DNA of 64,000 bases, from NCBI RefSeq assembly GCF_016464385.1, contig NZ_JADMLH010000028.1:19499-83498 (forward strand). The letters run 5' to 3'. Positions 24,569-32,981 of the stretch are shown piece by piece (the first letter of the stretch is position 1; each line of letters starts with the position of its first letter). Position numbers and translations under genes: made by a program. Source of the DNA: Nucisporomicrobium flavum (GTDB lineage Bacteria > Actinomycetota > Actinomycetes > Mycobacteriales > Micromonosporaceae). The notes under the pieces are model-generated. The model was not told the DNA's origin. It searched no databases and worked only from the letters and a program-made list of their open reading frames with translations.

Positions 24569-26665
24569 CTAACTGGTCCCTTCTGGTTCTTCGGTACGCG
24601 CGATCGCGACCGCGCACGCCTTGAAAGCGGGCATCCGGGAATGCCTGTCGAGCGCGGGATCGGTGAGGGCGTTGACGGCGTTGTCGCCGCCCCAGTGGAA
24701 GGGCGCGAAGACGGTGTCGGGGCGGATCCCCGGGTTCAGCCGGGCGCGGAAGAACGCCCGGCCGCGGCGGCTGCGCAGCTCGACCATGTCGCTGTCCGCG
24801 ATGCCGTGCCGCCGCGCCAGATCGGGGTGCAGCTCGACGCGGGGCTCCGGCATCGCCACGCTGAGCGCGGCGATCCGGCGGGTCTGGTTGCCGCTCTGGT
24901 ACTGCTGCATCGTCCGGCCGGTCGTCAGGACGTACGGGTAATGCCGGTCGGGAACCTCGTGCGGGTCGCGGTGCTCGACCCGGACGAAACGGGCCCTGCC
25001 GTCCGGGGTCGGGAAGCCGTCGGCGAACAGCCGCGGCGTGCCGGGGTGGTCCTCGCTCGGGCACGGCCAGAACACACCCTGCTCGGCCTCGACCCGCTCC
25101 CAGGTGATGCCGGCGTAGTCGGCGACCCCGCCCGCGCTCGCGCGGCGCAGCTCCTCGAACACCTCACGCGGCTCGTCGCTGAAGAACTCGCCGCGGCCGA
25201 GGCGGTCCGCGAGGTCCTTGAGGAAGCGCAGGTCGGTGCGGACGTCGGGGGGCGGCGGCAGGGCGATGCGGCGGCGGATGACCCGGCCCTCCAGGTTGGT
25301 CATCGTGCCCTCCTCCTCCGCCCACTGCGCGGTCGGCAGCACGACGTCGGCGAGCGCGGCCGTCTCGGAGAGGAAGATGTCGCTGACCACGAGCAGGTCG
25401 AGGGCGCGCAGCCGGTCGATGACGTGGTTCGCGTGCGGCGCCGAGACGGCGATGTTGCTGGCCAGCACGAGCAGGACCCGGACGCCGCCGTCGGTGCCGA
25501 GGCGGTCGAGCATCTCGTACGCGCTCCGGCCGGGCCTGGGCAGCTCGTCGGGGTCGATGCCCCACACCTTCGCGACGTGCGCGCGGGCGGCCGGGTCGTC
25601 GAGGCGCCGGTACCCGGGCAGCTGGTCGGCCTTCTGCCCGTGCTCCCGGCCGCCCTGCCCGTTGCCCTGGCCGGTGATCGTCCCGTAGCCCGAGAACGGC
25701 CGGCCCACCAGGCCCAGCGCGAGCGCGAGGTTGAGGTAGGCCTGGGCGGTGTCCGTACCGTTGCTGTGCTGTTCGGCGCCCCGCGCGGTGAGGATCATCG
25801 CCGGCTTCTCGGTGGCCAGCAGGCGGACCGTCTCGCGCAGGTGCGCCTCGGGAACGCCGGTCATCCGCTCGACCCGCCCGGGCCAGTAGGAGTTCACCGC
25901 GGCGCGGACGGCGTCGAAGCCGGTCGTGCGCTCGCGGATGTACTCCTCGTCGACCAGGCCCTCCCGGATCGCGATGTGCAGCAGGCCGTTGGCCAGCGCC
26001 AGGTCCGTGCCGGGCAGAGGCTGCAGATGCCGGTACGCGCCCTTCGCGGTCGCCGTCAGCCGCGGGTCCACGACGATGTGCCGGGCACCCTCGGCCCGCC
26101 CCGCGTCCAGGTACTGCATCGACGGCGGCATCGCGTCGGCCGGGTTGGCGCCGACCAGCAGGACCGTACGGGCCCCAGCGAGGTCCTCGAGCGGGAACGG
26201 CAGCCCGCGGTCCACGCCGAACGCCCGGTTGGCGGCCGTCGCGGCCGACGACATGCAGAACCGGCCGTTGTAGTCGATGGACGCCGAGCGCAGCGCCACC
26301 CGGACGAACTTGCCCAGCGTGTACGCCTTCTCGTTGGTCAGCCCGCCCCCGCCGAACGCGCCGACGCTGTCCGGGCCGTACCTCTCCTGGCTGGCCCGGA
26401 TCGCCGTGACGATCCGCTCCATGGCCTCGTCCCAGGTGGCCTCGCGCAGCGGGCTGGTGCGGTCCGCGGGATCCTTGCGGACCAGCGGGGTGAGCAGGCG
26501 GTCCTTGTGGTCGAGCAGTTCCGCGGCGGTCCAGCCCTTGGCGCACAGCCCGCCCCGGTTCACCGGGAACTCGGCGGGCTCGAGCCGCACCCGCGGGATC
26601 TCGGGCGTCAGCCGGATGCCGCACTGCAGAGCGCAGTACGGGCAATGGGTCTCGGTCACCGTCAC
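24569..26665 (-). CDS. nasA: assimilatory nitrate reductase catalytic subunit
   Basis: A 698-residue molybdopterin oxidoreductase. The N-terminal [4Fe-4S] site is HCPYCALQCG plus the fourth Cys in GLCAKGWTAAEL. The bis-MGD-binding body is recognisable by RFCMSSAATAANRAFGVDRG, VLLVGANPADAMPP and GQGNGQGGREHGQKADQLPG, and the C-terminal dinucleotide-binding domain by GRTMQQYQSGNQTRR and FAPFHWGGDNAVNALTDPA. It is cytosolic (no Tat signal), reducing nitrate to nitrite. It lacks the C-terminal BFD/FAD part found in some NasA/NasC proteins, so electrons must come from a ferredoxin or another partner. It lies 69 bp downstream of the sirohydrochlorin chelatase gene. Confidence 0.92.
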   Translation of the reverse strand: MTVTETHCPYCALQCGIRLTPEIPRVRLEPAEFPVNRGGLCAKGWTAAELLDHKDRLLTPLVRKDPADRTSPLREATWDEAMERIVTAIRASQERYGPDSVGAFGGGGLTNEKAYTLGKFVRVALRSASIDYNGRFCMSSAATAANRAFGVDRGLPFPLEDLAGARTVLLVGANPADAMPPSMQYLDAGRAEGARHIVVDPRLTATAKGAYRHLQPLPGTDLALANGLLHIAIREGLVDEEYIRERTTGFDAVRAAVNSYWPGRVERMTGVPEAHLRETVRLLATEKPAMILTARGAEQHSNGTDTAQAYLNLALALGLVGRPFSGYGTITGQGNGQGGREHGQKADQLPGYRRLDDPAARAHVAKVWGIDPDELPRPGRSAYEMLDRLGTDGGVRVLLVLASNIAVSAPHANHVIDRLRALDLLVVSDIFLSETAALADVVLPTAQWAEEEGTMTNLEGRVIRRRIALPPPPDVRTDLRFLKDLADRLGRGEFFSDEPREVFEELRRASAGGVADYAGITWERVEAEQGVFWPCPSEDHPGTPRLFADGFPTPDGRARFVRVEHRDPHEVPDRHYPYVLTTGRTMQQYQSGNQTRRIAALSVAMPEPRVELHPDLARRHGIADSDMVELRSRRGRAFFRARLNPGIRPDTVFAPFHWGGDNAVNALTDPALDRHSRMPAFKACAVAIARTEEPEGTS

Positions 26666-26734
26666 GCCACTGATCGTGCTGGTGTGGCGTTTCGCGCACC
26701 GGCGCTGCTCGGTTGCGCCGACGTACGGAATTCC

Positions 26735-27376
26735 CTACAACCGGCCGGCGGCCATTGTGAGATCGGCGTACCGGGCCAGCACCAGGTCGACGACGGCCGG
26801 GTCCTCGCACAGCGGAGGCGTGACCCGGTCCGCTCCGGCGTTGTGCAGCGCCCGGTAGAACAGCCCCTCGGCGAGCAGGTACGCGGCCACGGTCACCCGC
26901 TCGGCCCCCTGTTCCCTCAGCCGGGCGACGACGTCGGGGACGCGGCGCTCGGTGCCGGAGGCGTACGCGACCGTGGCGCCCAGCTCGGCGGCCACCCGGT
27001 CCACATCGGCCCGCCACGCCGGATCGGAGGAGCCGGCCGCGGCCAGCACGACGGCGTCCCCGCCCGTCAGGTGTCCGCGGAGGCTGTCGACGAGCACCGG
27101 GTCCGGCCCCAGCGGCGGCGCGACTCTCGCCCCGCCGGCCGCCGCGGCCTCCGCGATGTCCACGCGTACGTGGTAGCCGGCCGAGAGCAGCAACGGCACG
27201 ATCACGGTGCCGGGATCGCCGGCGACCTCCCCGACGCGGGGGTGCTGCACGTCCACGTAGGCCAGCCGCACGTCGACATCCGGGCGGCGCAGGGCGACCC
27301 GGTCCACGAGGTCGCGGATCTGCGCCTGGCCCGCGGCGGACCTCGTACCGTGCGCGACCGCCAGCAGAACGCTCAC
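26735..27376 (-). CDS. sirohydrochlorin chelatase (CbiX/SirB-type)
   Basis: A 213-residue protein of the CbiX family. It has a two-lobed alpha/beta layout with the metal-site motif VAHGTRSAAG at the N-terminus and the inner PLLLSAGYHVRVD segment, whose His is the usual second ligand. It inserts iron (or cobalt) into sirohydrochlorin; in this operon the product should be sirohaem for NirB. Its start overlaps the stop of the uroporphyrinogen-III synthase-like gene by 4 bp. Confidence 0.88.
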   Translation of the reverse strand: MSVLLAVAHGTRSAAGQAQIRDLVDRVALRRPDVDVRLAYVDVQHPRVGEVAGDPGTVIVPLLLSAGYHVRVDIAEAAAAGGARVAPPLGPDPVLVDSLRGHLTGGDAVVLAAAGSSDPAWRADVDRVAAELGATVAYASGTERRVPDVVARLREQGAERVTVAAYLLAEGLFYRALHNAGADRVTPPLCEDPAVVDLVLARYADLTMAAGRL

Positions 27377-28488
27377 TGTTCGTCCACCCTCAGCCGGTAA
27401 CCCCGTTTGATGACTGTCTCGATGTGCCCGCCGCCGCCCAGCGCGGTCCGCAGCCGGGCGATCGCCACGTCCACGGCGTGCCCGTCGGTGCCCCGGGGCA
27501 GCGCCTCGGCCAGCCGATCCTTGGAGACGACGGCCCCCGGCCGTGCGGCCAGCGCCCCGAGGATCGCCATCGCGGCCGGCGCGAGGGTCTGCAACCGCCC
27601 CCCGACCAGCACCGCGTGCCCCCGGATCTCCAGCTCCTCACCGGCCACCGCCAGCCGTACGGCCCGCCGCGGCAACTCGTCGGTGACCACCTTGACCAGC
27701 GCCCCCAGCCGCGACCGGTGCGGCGTGACGACCGGGACCCGCTGCTCGACCAGCGAGGCGGCGGTGACCGGACCGACGCAGGCCGCCAGGGTCCGGCCCC
27801 GGAACCGGTCCAGCACCTCCCCCGCGGCGTCGGCGGCGATGTCGAGCAGGGCCTGCACGGCCGGGGCGCTGGTGAAGGTGACGGCGTCGACCTGCCCGGC
27901 GACGAGCTGCCCGACGAGCCGGCGTACGGGTGCCGGATCCGGCGGCAGCGTCCACCGGTAGACCGGAACCTCCACGACGGCGGCCCCGGCCGCCCGGAGC
28001 GCCGCGGTGAACTCCGCCTGCGGCCCGCCGTGCAGCTGCACCGCGATCCGCCGCCCGGCGATACCCTGCGACAACAGCCGCTCCAGGATCTCCTCCGACG
28101 ACTCGGTCGCGGCCGACCACTCCTCGGTCAGATCGGCGGCCCGGATCGCCCCGCACGGCTTCGCCCCCCGCGCGATCAGCCGCGCCCGCCCCAGCGCGGC
28201 CCGCAGGGTGTCACCCATCCCCCACCCCTCGGCGGCCTCCAGCCACCCCCGGAACCCGATCCCGGTCGTCGCGATGACAATGTCCGGCGCCAGCCCTACA
28301 CAGGCCTCGGTCGCATGCAGCAGCGCCTCATCATCCCCCAACGGCACGATCGTGATGGCGGGAGCGACCACCACCCGGGCCCCCCGCCGCTCCAACAGGG
28401 CGGCAAGCTCCTCCCGCCGCCGCTCGGCGGTCACGGCCACGGTGAAGCCGGCAAGCGGCCCGGCATCGGCGATCTGGTCGACGGTCAC
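27373..28488 (-). CDS. uroporphyrinogen-III synthase fused to an OmpR-type winged helix
   Basis: A 371-residue fusion. Residues of about 10-265 are HEM4 (GFTVAVTAERRREELAALLE, DIVIATTGIGFRGWLEAAEG, VDAVTFTSAPAVQALL). Residues of about 285-371 are an OmpR/PhoB-type DNA-binding domain (GAVVSKDRLAEALPRGTDGH, IETVIKRGYRLRV). Actinobacteria use this fusion at the head of nasA-nirBD clusters, where it probably makes tetrapyrrole and may also regulate the operon. The GTG at 28488 is chosen because the preceding frame back to 28647 (Pro/Ser-rich) covers a likely operator and has no family resemblance; no strong ribosome site is seen at either start. Confidence 0.85.
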   Translation of the reverse strand: MTVDQIADAGPLAGFTVAVTAERRREELAALLERRGARVVVAPAITIVPLGDDEALLHATEACVGLAPDIVIATTGIGFRGWLEAAEGWGMGDTLRAALGRARLIARGAKPCGAIRAADLTEEWSAATESSEEILERLLSQGIAGRRIAVQLHGGPQAEFTAALRAAGAAVVEVPVYRWTLPPDPAPVRRLVGQLVAGQVDAVTFTSAPAVQALLDIAADAAGEVLDRFRGRTLAACVGPVTAASLVEQRVPVVTPHRSRLGALVKVVTDELPRRAVRLAVAGEELEIRGHAVLVGGRLQTLAPAAMAILGALAARPGAVVSKDRLAEALPRGTDGHAVDVAIARLRTALGGGGHIETVIKRGYRLRVDEQ

Positions 28489-28541
28489 CGTCCGATGCTC
28501 GCCAGCTGCTATTTCGGGTCGCGATCTCGCATGTTTCCCCG

Positions 28542-28559
28542 GTGATAACGCGGCATCAC
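28542..28559 (-). promoter_or_regulatory. dyad upstream of the nitrate operon
   Basis: GTGAT and ATCAC flank an 8-nt centre, 54 bp before the first gene's GTG. A GTTTC (GAAAC on the transcribed strand) lies 5 bp away on the operon side and a TTTC on the other side. GlnR half-sites in actinobacteria contain GAAAC, but the spacing here does not fit the GlnR consensus, so the binding protein is unknown; the fused winged-helix protein itself is another candidate. Confidence 0.35.
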
Positions 28560-28670
28560 TTTCGGGGACCCCGCCCCGGTGAGACAACCCTGGGAGCGGC
28601 ATGACCGGCGACGTGGTGGCGCACGATGAGTCTGGCGCTCGCGGCATGATGTCGGCGGAGCCGTCCCCCG

Positions 28671-29003
28671 CTACGCCACGTTGAGCTGGATGTTGCCGAT
28701 CCGGGCGACGATGTCGAGGTGTCCCCCGAGCCCGGCGACATAGGCGCGCAGTGTGTCCAGGCCGACGGCGTCACCGTTCTCGATCTGACTGATCCGCGCC
28801 TGCGACAGGCCGGTCGCCTCGGCCAATTGTGTCTGGGTGACGCCGAGCTGCTGCCGGATCTCGGCGAGCTTGGCGCCACTCACGGAGGCGAGCATCTGTT
28901 CGCGCATCTGCTGCCGGCGGGCGACACGGTCAGCGTTGTCCCAGGTGGGATCAGCGGCGCGGGCCTTCGCCTTGACGTCGCGCCAGTTGGCCGCGTCGGT
29001 CAT
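28671..29003 (-). CDS. XRE-family antitoxin (HigA-like)
   Basis: A 110-residue protein with an N-terminal helical part and a Cro/C1-type HTH at about residues 46-90 (IRQQLGVTQTQLAEATGLSQ, ARISQIENGD). The C-terminal LDIVARIGNIQLNVA strand is common in HigA/XRE antitoxins. The ATG at 29003 has AGGAGGAG upstream and overlaps the toxin stop by 4 bp. It should bind the toxin and repress the shared promoter upstream of the toxin gene. Confidence 0.85.
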   Translation of the reverse strand: MTDAANWRDVKAKARAADPTWDNADRVARRQQMREQMLASVSGAKLAEIRQQLGVTQTQLAEATGLSQARISQIENGDAVGLDTLRAYVAGLGGHLDIVARIGNIQLNVA

Positions 29004-29371
29004 GACTGCTCCTCCTGCTTCAGGGCCGCCAGGTGCTCGGCAAACCGGGCATCGGCCAGCCCGATCGCTTCGCGGTACCAGGCCTGCCACCGGCCCGATT
29101 TGTCACCGGCCACGAGGAAGACCGCCTCGCGGACCGGATCGAACGCAAAGATCATCCTAACTTCGGTGGTCCCCGCGGAGCCCGGACGCAACTCCTTCAT
29201 GTTGTGGTAGATGCTGCCCTTCAACCTGTCGACCAGTGGCCGGCCGAGCGCCGGCCCTTGGTCGGTCAACACGTCGATCGCCTCGGACACGAGATCAGCC
29301 GTTTCAGGATCCGAACGACACAGGTCGAGAAACCACGCTTCGACTTCAGGATGCAGCCGCACCTCCCACAT
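29000..29371 (-). CDS. RelE/HigB-like toxin
   Basis: A 123-residue protein of the RelE/ParE (HigB) fold. MWEVRLHPEVEAWFLDL opens it; LKGSIYHNMKELRP and EVRMIFAFDPVREAVFLVAG with DKSGRWQAWYREAI follow the known core strands, and basic residues there are the likely mRNA-interferase surface. Members cleave ribosome-bound mRNA. The gene precedes its antitoxin, as in higBA modules. The ATG at 29371 is chosen since a perfect TATAAT lies 6 nt upstream; the longer frame to 29461 would include the promoter. Confidence 0.85.
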   Translation of the reverse strand: MWEVRLHPEVEAWFLDLCRSDPETADLVSEAIDVLTDQGPALGRPLVDRLKGSIYHNMKELRPGSAGTTEVRMIFAFDPVREAVFLVAGDKSGRWQAWYREAIGLADARFAEHLAALKQEEQS

Positions 29372-29377
29372 ACCTTC

Positions 29378-29396
29378 ATTATAAGTGCAGCTTATA
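29378..29396 (-). promoter_or_regulatory. toxin-antitoxin promoter and operator
   Basis: On the minus strand a perfect TATAAT (29383-29378) ends 6 nt before the toxin ATG, placing +1 at the start codon. It is covered by the inverted repeat TATAAG-N5-CTTATA (29380-29396), an obvious place for the antitoxin HTH to bind and shut the promoter. The local A/T richness is exceptional for this window. Confidence 0.65.
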
Positions 29397-29466
29397 TCCG
29401 AGTCCGACGCCGCCCGGGGCATACAGACACAACTGACAGCCTGCTGACGCCGTCGCCGCATGCGGT

Positions 29467-29560
29467 GTCGAGCTGGTCCCGGTGCTGTGTTATTGCGAGG
29501 TGGTGACCTACGACTTCAACGCCCTGCTCGGCACCCTTGGCAGCCACCACGACGACACCG
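29467..29560 (+). pseudogene. 5' scrap of a B12-binding radical SAM gene
   Basis: In the plus frame this stretch reads VELVPVLCYCEVVTYDFN then ALLGTLGSHHDD. It lines up without gaps with residues 5-31 of the radical SAM protein at 42577-43902 (DLVLVLRYRKAVTYGF then HVLLGALEEHE), and the DNA is also clearly similar. There is no in-frame start codon at the expected place and similarity stops abruptly at about 29560, where the antisense end of the M48 protease gene takes over. It is best read as a truncated duplicate. Confidence 0.6.
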
Positions 29561-31510
29561 GCTGCTCCCCTCGGGGGGATGCGGCGGCCCGACGACCGGG
29601 GAAGAGCGGCCCCGCGCGGCGGCCGCGGCGGCGAGCGGTGCCACCAGGCCGGCTGCCGGGAGGGCGGCGAGGGCGAGGACGGCGAAGCCGGTGAGGCCGT
29701 CGGGGAGCCATGCCACGGCGAGGTCGGCCAGGGCCGGGAGGGAGATGGAGGTGTCGCGCGTACCGAGCGAGGTGTACCGGGCGGCGATCAGCCCCGGTAG
29801 CCACAGCGTGATCAGTATTGCGCCGTGGGCGGCGACCAGGATCGATGCCGGACGCGGCCGGCGGCCTCGCGTCGTACGGTGCCAGGACCAGGCTGTGAGC
29901 AGGAGCAGCAGGACGCTGGCGAGGGCGCCCGCGGCCACCAGGAGCGGCCACCGCCAGCCGTCGGCGTACGGTGTCAGCGGGGCCAGCCGGGTGTCGGCCG
30001 GCGTGACCAGCTCCCCGACCACCAGCCCGGCGGCCAGCGCGAGTGCCAGGGCGAGCGCGTGGCGTACGGCCTCACGTCGCGGTGCGGTCGCGGCGATCCG
30101 TGTCACACCGACCGCCAGGCCCGCGCCCAGCGGAACGGTGATCAGGACCGCCAGCGCCGGGTACACGCTCATGGCCTCGCTCCAGATCCTTTCCACGGCG
30201 AGGTCGCCCCGGGCCAGCAGGATCTTCTTGATCTGGACGCTGGTCTCGTTCAGCCAGACCGGCAAAACGAGCATGACGGCCACGCTCAGGGCGAACATGC
30301 CGCCGGGGCTGAACTCGAACCGGTACTGGTCATGCTGGAGGGCGAGGTACCGGTCCGCCGGTGCGGGGTGGACGCGTACGAGACGCCGCCACAGGTGGCC
30401 GGGGCCTCGCCGGGTTCGCGCGTCGGGGAGGGCTTCGTCGGCTTTCCAGCCGACGGGTGCGTCGTGTTCCGCCACGGCCCGGCGGAGGAGCTGTTCGAGC
30501 GGCTGACCGTACGCGGCGGCGGCGAAGCGATCGGCGTAGATCTCACGAGTCTGCAGCACGCCGTTCCGGGCCAGGTAGATCACCGCGGTGAGGGCGGCCA
30601 TGTGCAGCCAGGCACCGAGGCTGGCTGAGCGCGTACCGAAGAAAAGGTCTTCCGTGCCGGTCCAGTCCGGGACCAGGAAGAGCGTCGGGGTGACCACGAC
30701 GAGCAGGTACGCGTACCACAACGCCACGGTGAGCCCGCCCAGGTCCACATCGCGGTTGTGCAGGTGGCCCAGCTCGTGCGCGACCACGGCCCGGAAGCCG
30801 TCGGGGTCGACCCGGTGCAGCCGGAGCACACCTCGGTTGAGCGCCACGTACCGGCGGCCCACGTGCCCGAACGCCACTCCGTCCACCCGCGGGTCCAGCG
30901 GATGCACCAGGAAGCGGGCGCGTAACCCGGCGGCCGCCGCCATGCTGCGTACCTCGGCGGTGACCTCGGTGGGAGCCACCTGGGCGAGGGGCAGAAGCCG
31001 CCGGCTGCGGATCCGCCAGTGCGGCATCAGCCCGTACAACAGCAGGCCCGCGGCGGCCACGGCGGCGGGCAGGGCGTACTCCAGCCGATCCCCGAAGGGC
31101 AGCGGCGTCCGGAAGCAGTCCGGCTGGCGCCGCCGCAGCTCGTCGCGGGTCAGCGTGGGCAGCAGCAGAAGCCAGGTCGTCTGCTCGGCCGGTGAGCCGA
31201 CGCCTGACGTGGGCGCCCACGGCGTCCGGACCGGCGAAGCGAGCCCATCGAGCATGGCCTGCCGCTGGTGGTCGCCGATCAGTTCGTACCGGATGGCCAC
31301 CAGCGTGCGGTGACAGGCGCTGCCCTCGTCGAGCCAGGGCTGACTGGCATCGCGCCACAGCGATCCGATGCCCGCCGTGACCGTCAGCATCAGCATCACC
31401 AGGACCGCGAACCGGGCCGTGGTACTCGACGACCACGGCCCGGTGCCGGGAACGGTCCGCCGCTCCGCTGCCGGCCCGGCGGGCGGGCCGTGCAGGGGCG
31501 GGGCTGACAT
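29516..31510 (-). CDS. M48-family membrane metalloprotease
   Basis: A 664-residue membrane protein. After an N-terminal helix (ARFAVLVMLMLTVTAGIGSL) and a second one near residue 145, the zinc site VAHELGHLHNRD lies near residue 242, followed by paired membrane helices and the third-ligand region TREIYADRFAAAAYG near 325. The C-terminal half has at least six more hydrophobic helices. M48 (HtpX/Ste24-type) peptidases degrade membrane or secreted proteins. The last 30 residues (PPHPPEGSSRCRRGGCQG) lie antisense to the radical SAM scrap and are probably not native. Its start is 5 bp after the stop of the upstream gene, so they form an operon. Confidence 0.82.
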   Translation of the reverse strand: MSAPPLHGPPAGPAAERRTVPGTGPWSSSTTARFAVLVMLMLTVTAGIGSLWRDASQPWLDEGSACHRTLVAIRYELIGDHQRQAMLDGLASPVRTPWAPTSGVGSPAEQTTWLLLLPTLTRDELRRRQPDCFRTPLPFGDRLEYALPAAVAAAGLLLYGLMPHWRIRSRRLLPLAQVAPTEVTAEVRSMAAAAGLRARFLVHPLDPRVDGVAFGHVGRRYVALNRGVLRLHRVDPDGFRAVVAHELGHLHNRDVDLGGLTVALWYAYLLVVVTPTLFLVPDWTGTEDLFFGTRSASLGAWLHMAALTAVIYLARNGVLQTREIYADRFAAAAYGQPLEQLLRRAVAEHDAPVGWKADEALPDARTRRGPGHLWRRLVRVHPAPADRYLALQHDQYRFEFSPGGMFALSVAVMLVLPVWLNETSVQIKKILLARGDLAVERIWSEAMSVYPALAVLITVPLGAGLAVGVTRIAATAPRREAVRHALALALALAAGLVVGELVTPADTRLAPLTPYADGWRWPLLVAAGALASVLLLLLTAWSWHRTTRGRRPRPASILVAAHGAILITLWLPGLIAARYTSLGTRDTSISLPALADLAVAWLPDGLTGFAVLALAALPAAGLVAPLAAAAAARGRSSPVVGPPHPPEGSSRCRRGGCQGCRAGR

Positions 31511-31515
31511 CCCGC

Positions 31516-32079
31516 TCAGCCGTCCAGCTTCGGGGAAGGGCCGGCGCTGGGCGCATCCGTCCCGACCACGCCGTCGGCGGCGACCGCCTCGGCGCCCCCG
31601 CCGAGAACCAGGCGCCCGACGATGGCCTCGGCGATCACCGTCGCGGTGGGTTCGGCCACGCCTGCGCCCCGAGCGGCGGCGCTCGCGGCGTCGCGGACGC
31701 GCTCGAGATCGGCGACGGACAACGCTACGACGGTGGCGGCCTTGCCGCTCGTGCGGCGCCGGCGCAGCCGACCGGTCAGCCTCCCCCAGAACCCGGCACT
31801 GAGCTGCTCGGCACCGGTCGACAGGAACACCCCGGCTCCGGCCGACGCCGCAGCCAGCGCCACCTCCGTCACCGTGTGCAGCGTGAGCTCGAGTCCGGAA
31901 CTCAAGACGTCGCGGTGCCGGAAAGCCGGCCAGCCACGGCGCCGGAACAAAGCGCCGGCCGTACGGTCGAACAGCGCCAACTCCTCGGGCGCCACCTCGG
32001 TCACCGCGGCCCGGGCCAGCCGGAGCACCAGCTGACGATGCCGGCGACCAATCACGTAGCGCTGCACAGGGGACGACAC
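31516..32079 (-). CDS. uncharacterised protein co-transcribed with the M48 protease
   Basis: A 187-residue protein. Its N-terminus is helical and basic (QRYVIGRRHRQLVLRLARAA), the middle has one weakly hydrophobic stretch (LHTVTEVALAAASAGAGVFL) that might be a membrane helix, and the C-terminus is Ala/Gly/Pro-rich. No named domain was recognised. The 5-bp gap to the protease start suggests it is a partner, regulator or substrate of that protease. The ~190 bp upstream of it, to 32272, shows nothing further. Confidence 0.65.
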   Translation of the reverse strand: MSSPVQRYVIGRRHRQLVLRLARAAVTEVAPEELALFDRTAGALFRRRGWPAFRHRDVLSSGLELTLHTVTEVALAAASAGAGVFLSTGAEQLSAGFWGRLTGRLRRRRTSGKAATVVALSVADLERVRDAASAAARGAGVAEPTATVIAEAIVGRLVLGGGAEAVAADGVVGTDAPSAGPSPKLDG

Positions 32080-32272
32080 GCGGTCATTGTTGCAGTTCGG
32101 ATCACGTACCCACCAAAGGAGACCGCCCCCGGACGCGGTGGCAGCTCCGGCGGCCCGCGCTCCACGAGCTTCTTCGCATCAGTCCACCATCAGCGAACGG
32201 TTGTGAGACACGCCTTAGTTGGCCGCTTCTCGGCACTCGACGGTGTCGTCGCCGGGGCGTTCGCGCCTGCGA

Positions 32273-32758
32273 CTACTCCTTGATCCCAGCGCGGAAGCCG
32301 CCTTCTCCGCGGGAGATCTCCAGTTCGCCGGACGCCGGGAGAGTCAGGAACCCGCAGCCTTGAATCACCTCGCCGCCCCCGATATCGGCCGATTCGAGAT
32401 GGCAGAGGAGGTATTCGCCTTCCTTGGCGGGTAGGACGAACTCGCCGTCATCGTCGAGGGGGGCGACCACGCCACCGGCCCGGGTCACCTGGTCGCGATT
32501 GAGCTGCGCAGCCATGTACGGCAGGTCTTGCTGGCCGATCGGCTTGTTGCCGGTGGTGCTCCACAGGTCGTCGACGGCTGCGGCCGGTACGGCGATGATC
32601 CAGCCTTCGTCGATCGGTGAATCACCGCGCCCGGTGTCGTCCACGGCGACCGCTTTGCCGGTCAGGCCGTCGTGTGACGGGCCGGTGCATGCCGCCACCA
32701 GAGGTGCGAGCAGCAGCACCGCCGCTGTTCGCACCACCAAGGACGTCAGGAACTGCAT
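32273..32758 (-). CDS. lipoprotein, function unknown
   Basis: A 161-residue protein with a typical lipoprotein signal: basic start, hydrophobic TAAVLLLAPLVAAC with lipobox LVAAC, so Cys24 is the lipid-bearing residue. The mature part is acidic and beta-rich (DEGWIIAVPAAAVDDLW, GEFVLPAKEGEYLLCHLES, VIQGCGFLTLPASGELEI) with two cysteines that may pair. It should sit on the outer face of the membrane. The ATG at 32758 overlaps the end of the preceding small frame by 13 bp. The longer open frame back to 33226 is antisense-like and not used. Confidence 0.8.
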   Translation of the reverse strand: MQFLTSLVVRTAAVLLLAPLVAACTGPSHDGLTGKAVAVDDTGRGDSPIDEGWIIAVPAAAVDDLWSTTGNKPIGQQDLPYMAAQLNRDQVTRAGGVVAPLDDDGEFVLPAKEGEYLLCHLESADIGGGEVIQGCGFLTLPASGELEISRGEGGFRAGIKE

Positions 32759-32937
32759 GTCAGGGTGAACTTCGCGTCGTACGTGGACCCGTCGACCAGC
32801 GTGATCCGGAAGACCTGGGTGGTTGTCGCCCATGTCTTGGGAGTCTGCACGTTGAGGTGCCAGGACGGGCCGGACTTGGCCGTCTCGTAGCTCGCCCGCG
32901 TGGTTGAGGAACCTGGCCGCGGTGACGGTGCCGGCAT
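32746..32937 (-). CDS. short C-terminal fragment resembling a PxKF domain
   Basis: A 63-residue frame ending GPSWHLNVQTPKTW, ATTTQVFRITLVDGSTYDA, KFTLTCSS. This resembles the last strands of the PxKF extracellular domain, where a (K/T)xxW turn precedes LxDGxxxxxxF. The domain's first half and any signal peptide are missing, and only 44 bp lie between it and the upstream gene, so it is likely a remnant or a deletion product. It may still be translated and coupled to the overlapping lipoprotein gene. Confidence 0.4.
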   Translation of the reverse strand: MPAPSPRPGSSTTRASYETAKSGPSWHLNVQTPKTWATTTQVFRITLVDGSTYDAKFTLTCSS

Positions 32938-32981
32938 TCACGCCCGAGCCGGAGACCGGCTCGGCGGGAACTCCGCACCGG

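Noticed and set aside
26660..26735. Cobalamin riboswitch (GCCACTG) or GlnR box before nasA
   Set aside because: GCCACTG occurs on the strand opposite to the operon, with no other riboswitch parts. GAAAC/GCAAC half-sites are present, but their partner sites and spacing do not fit GlnR.
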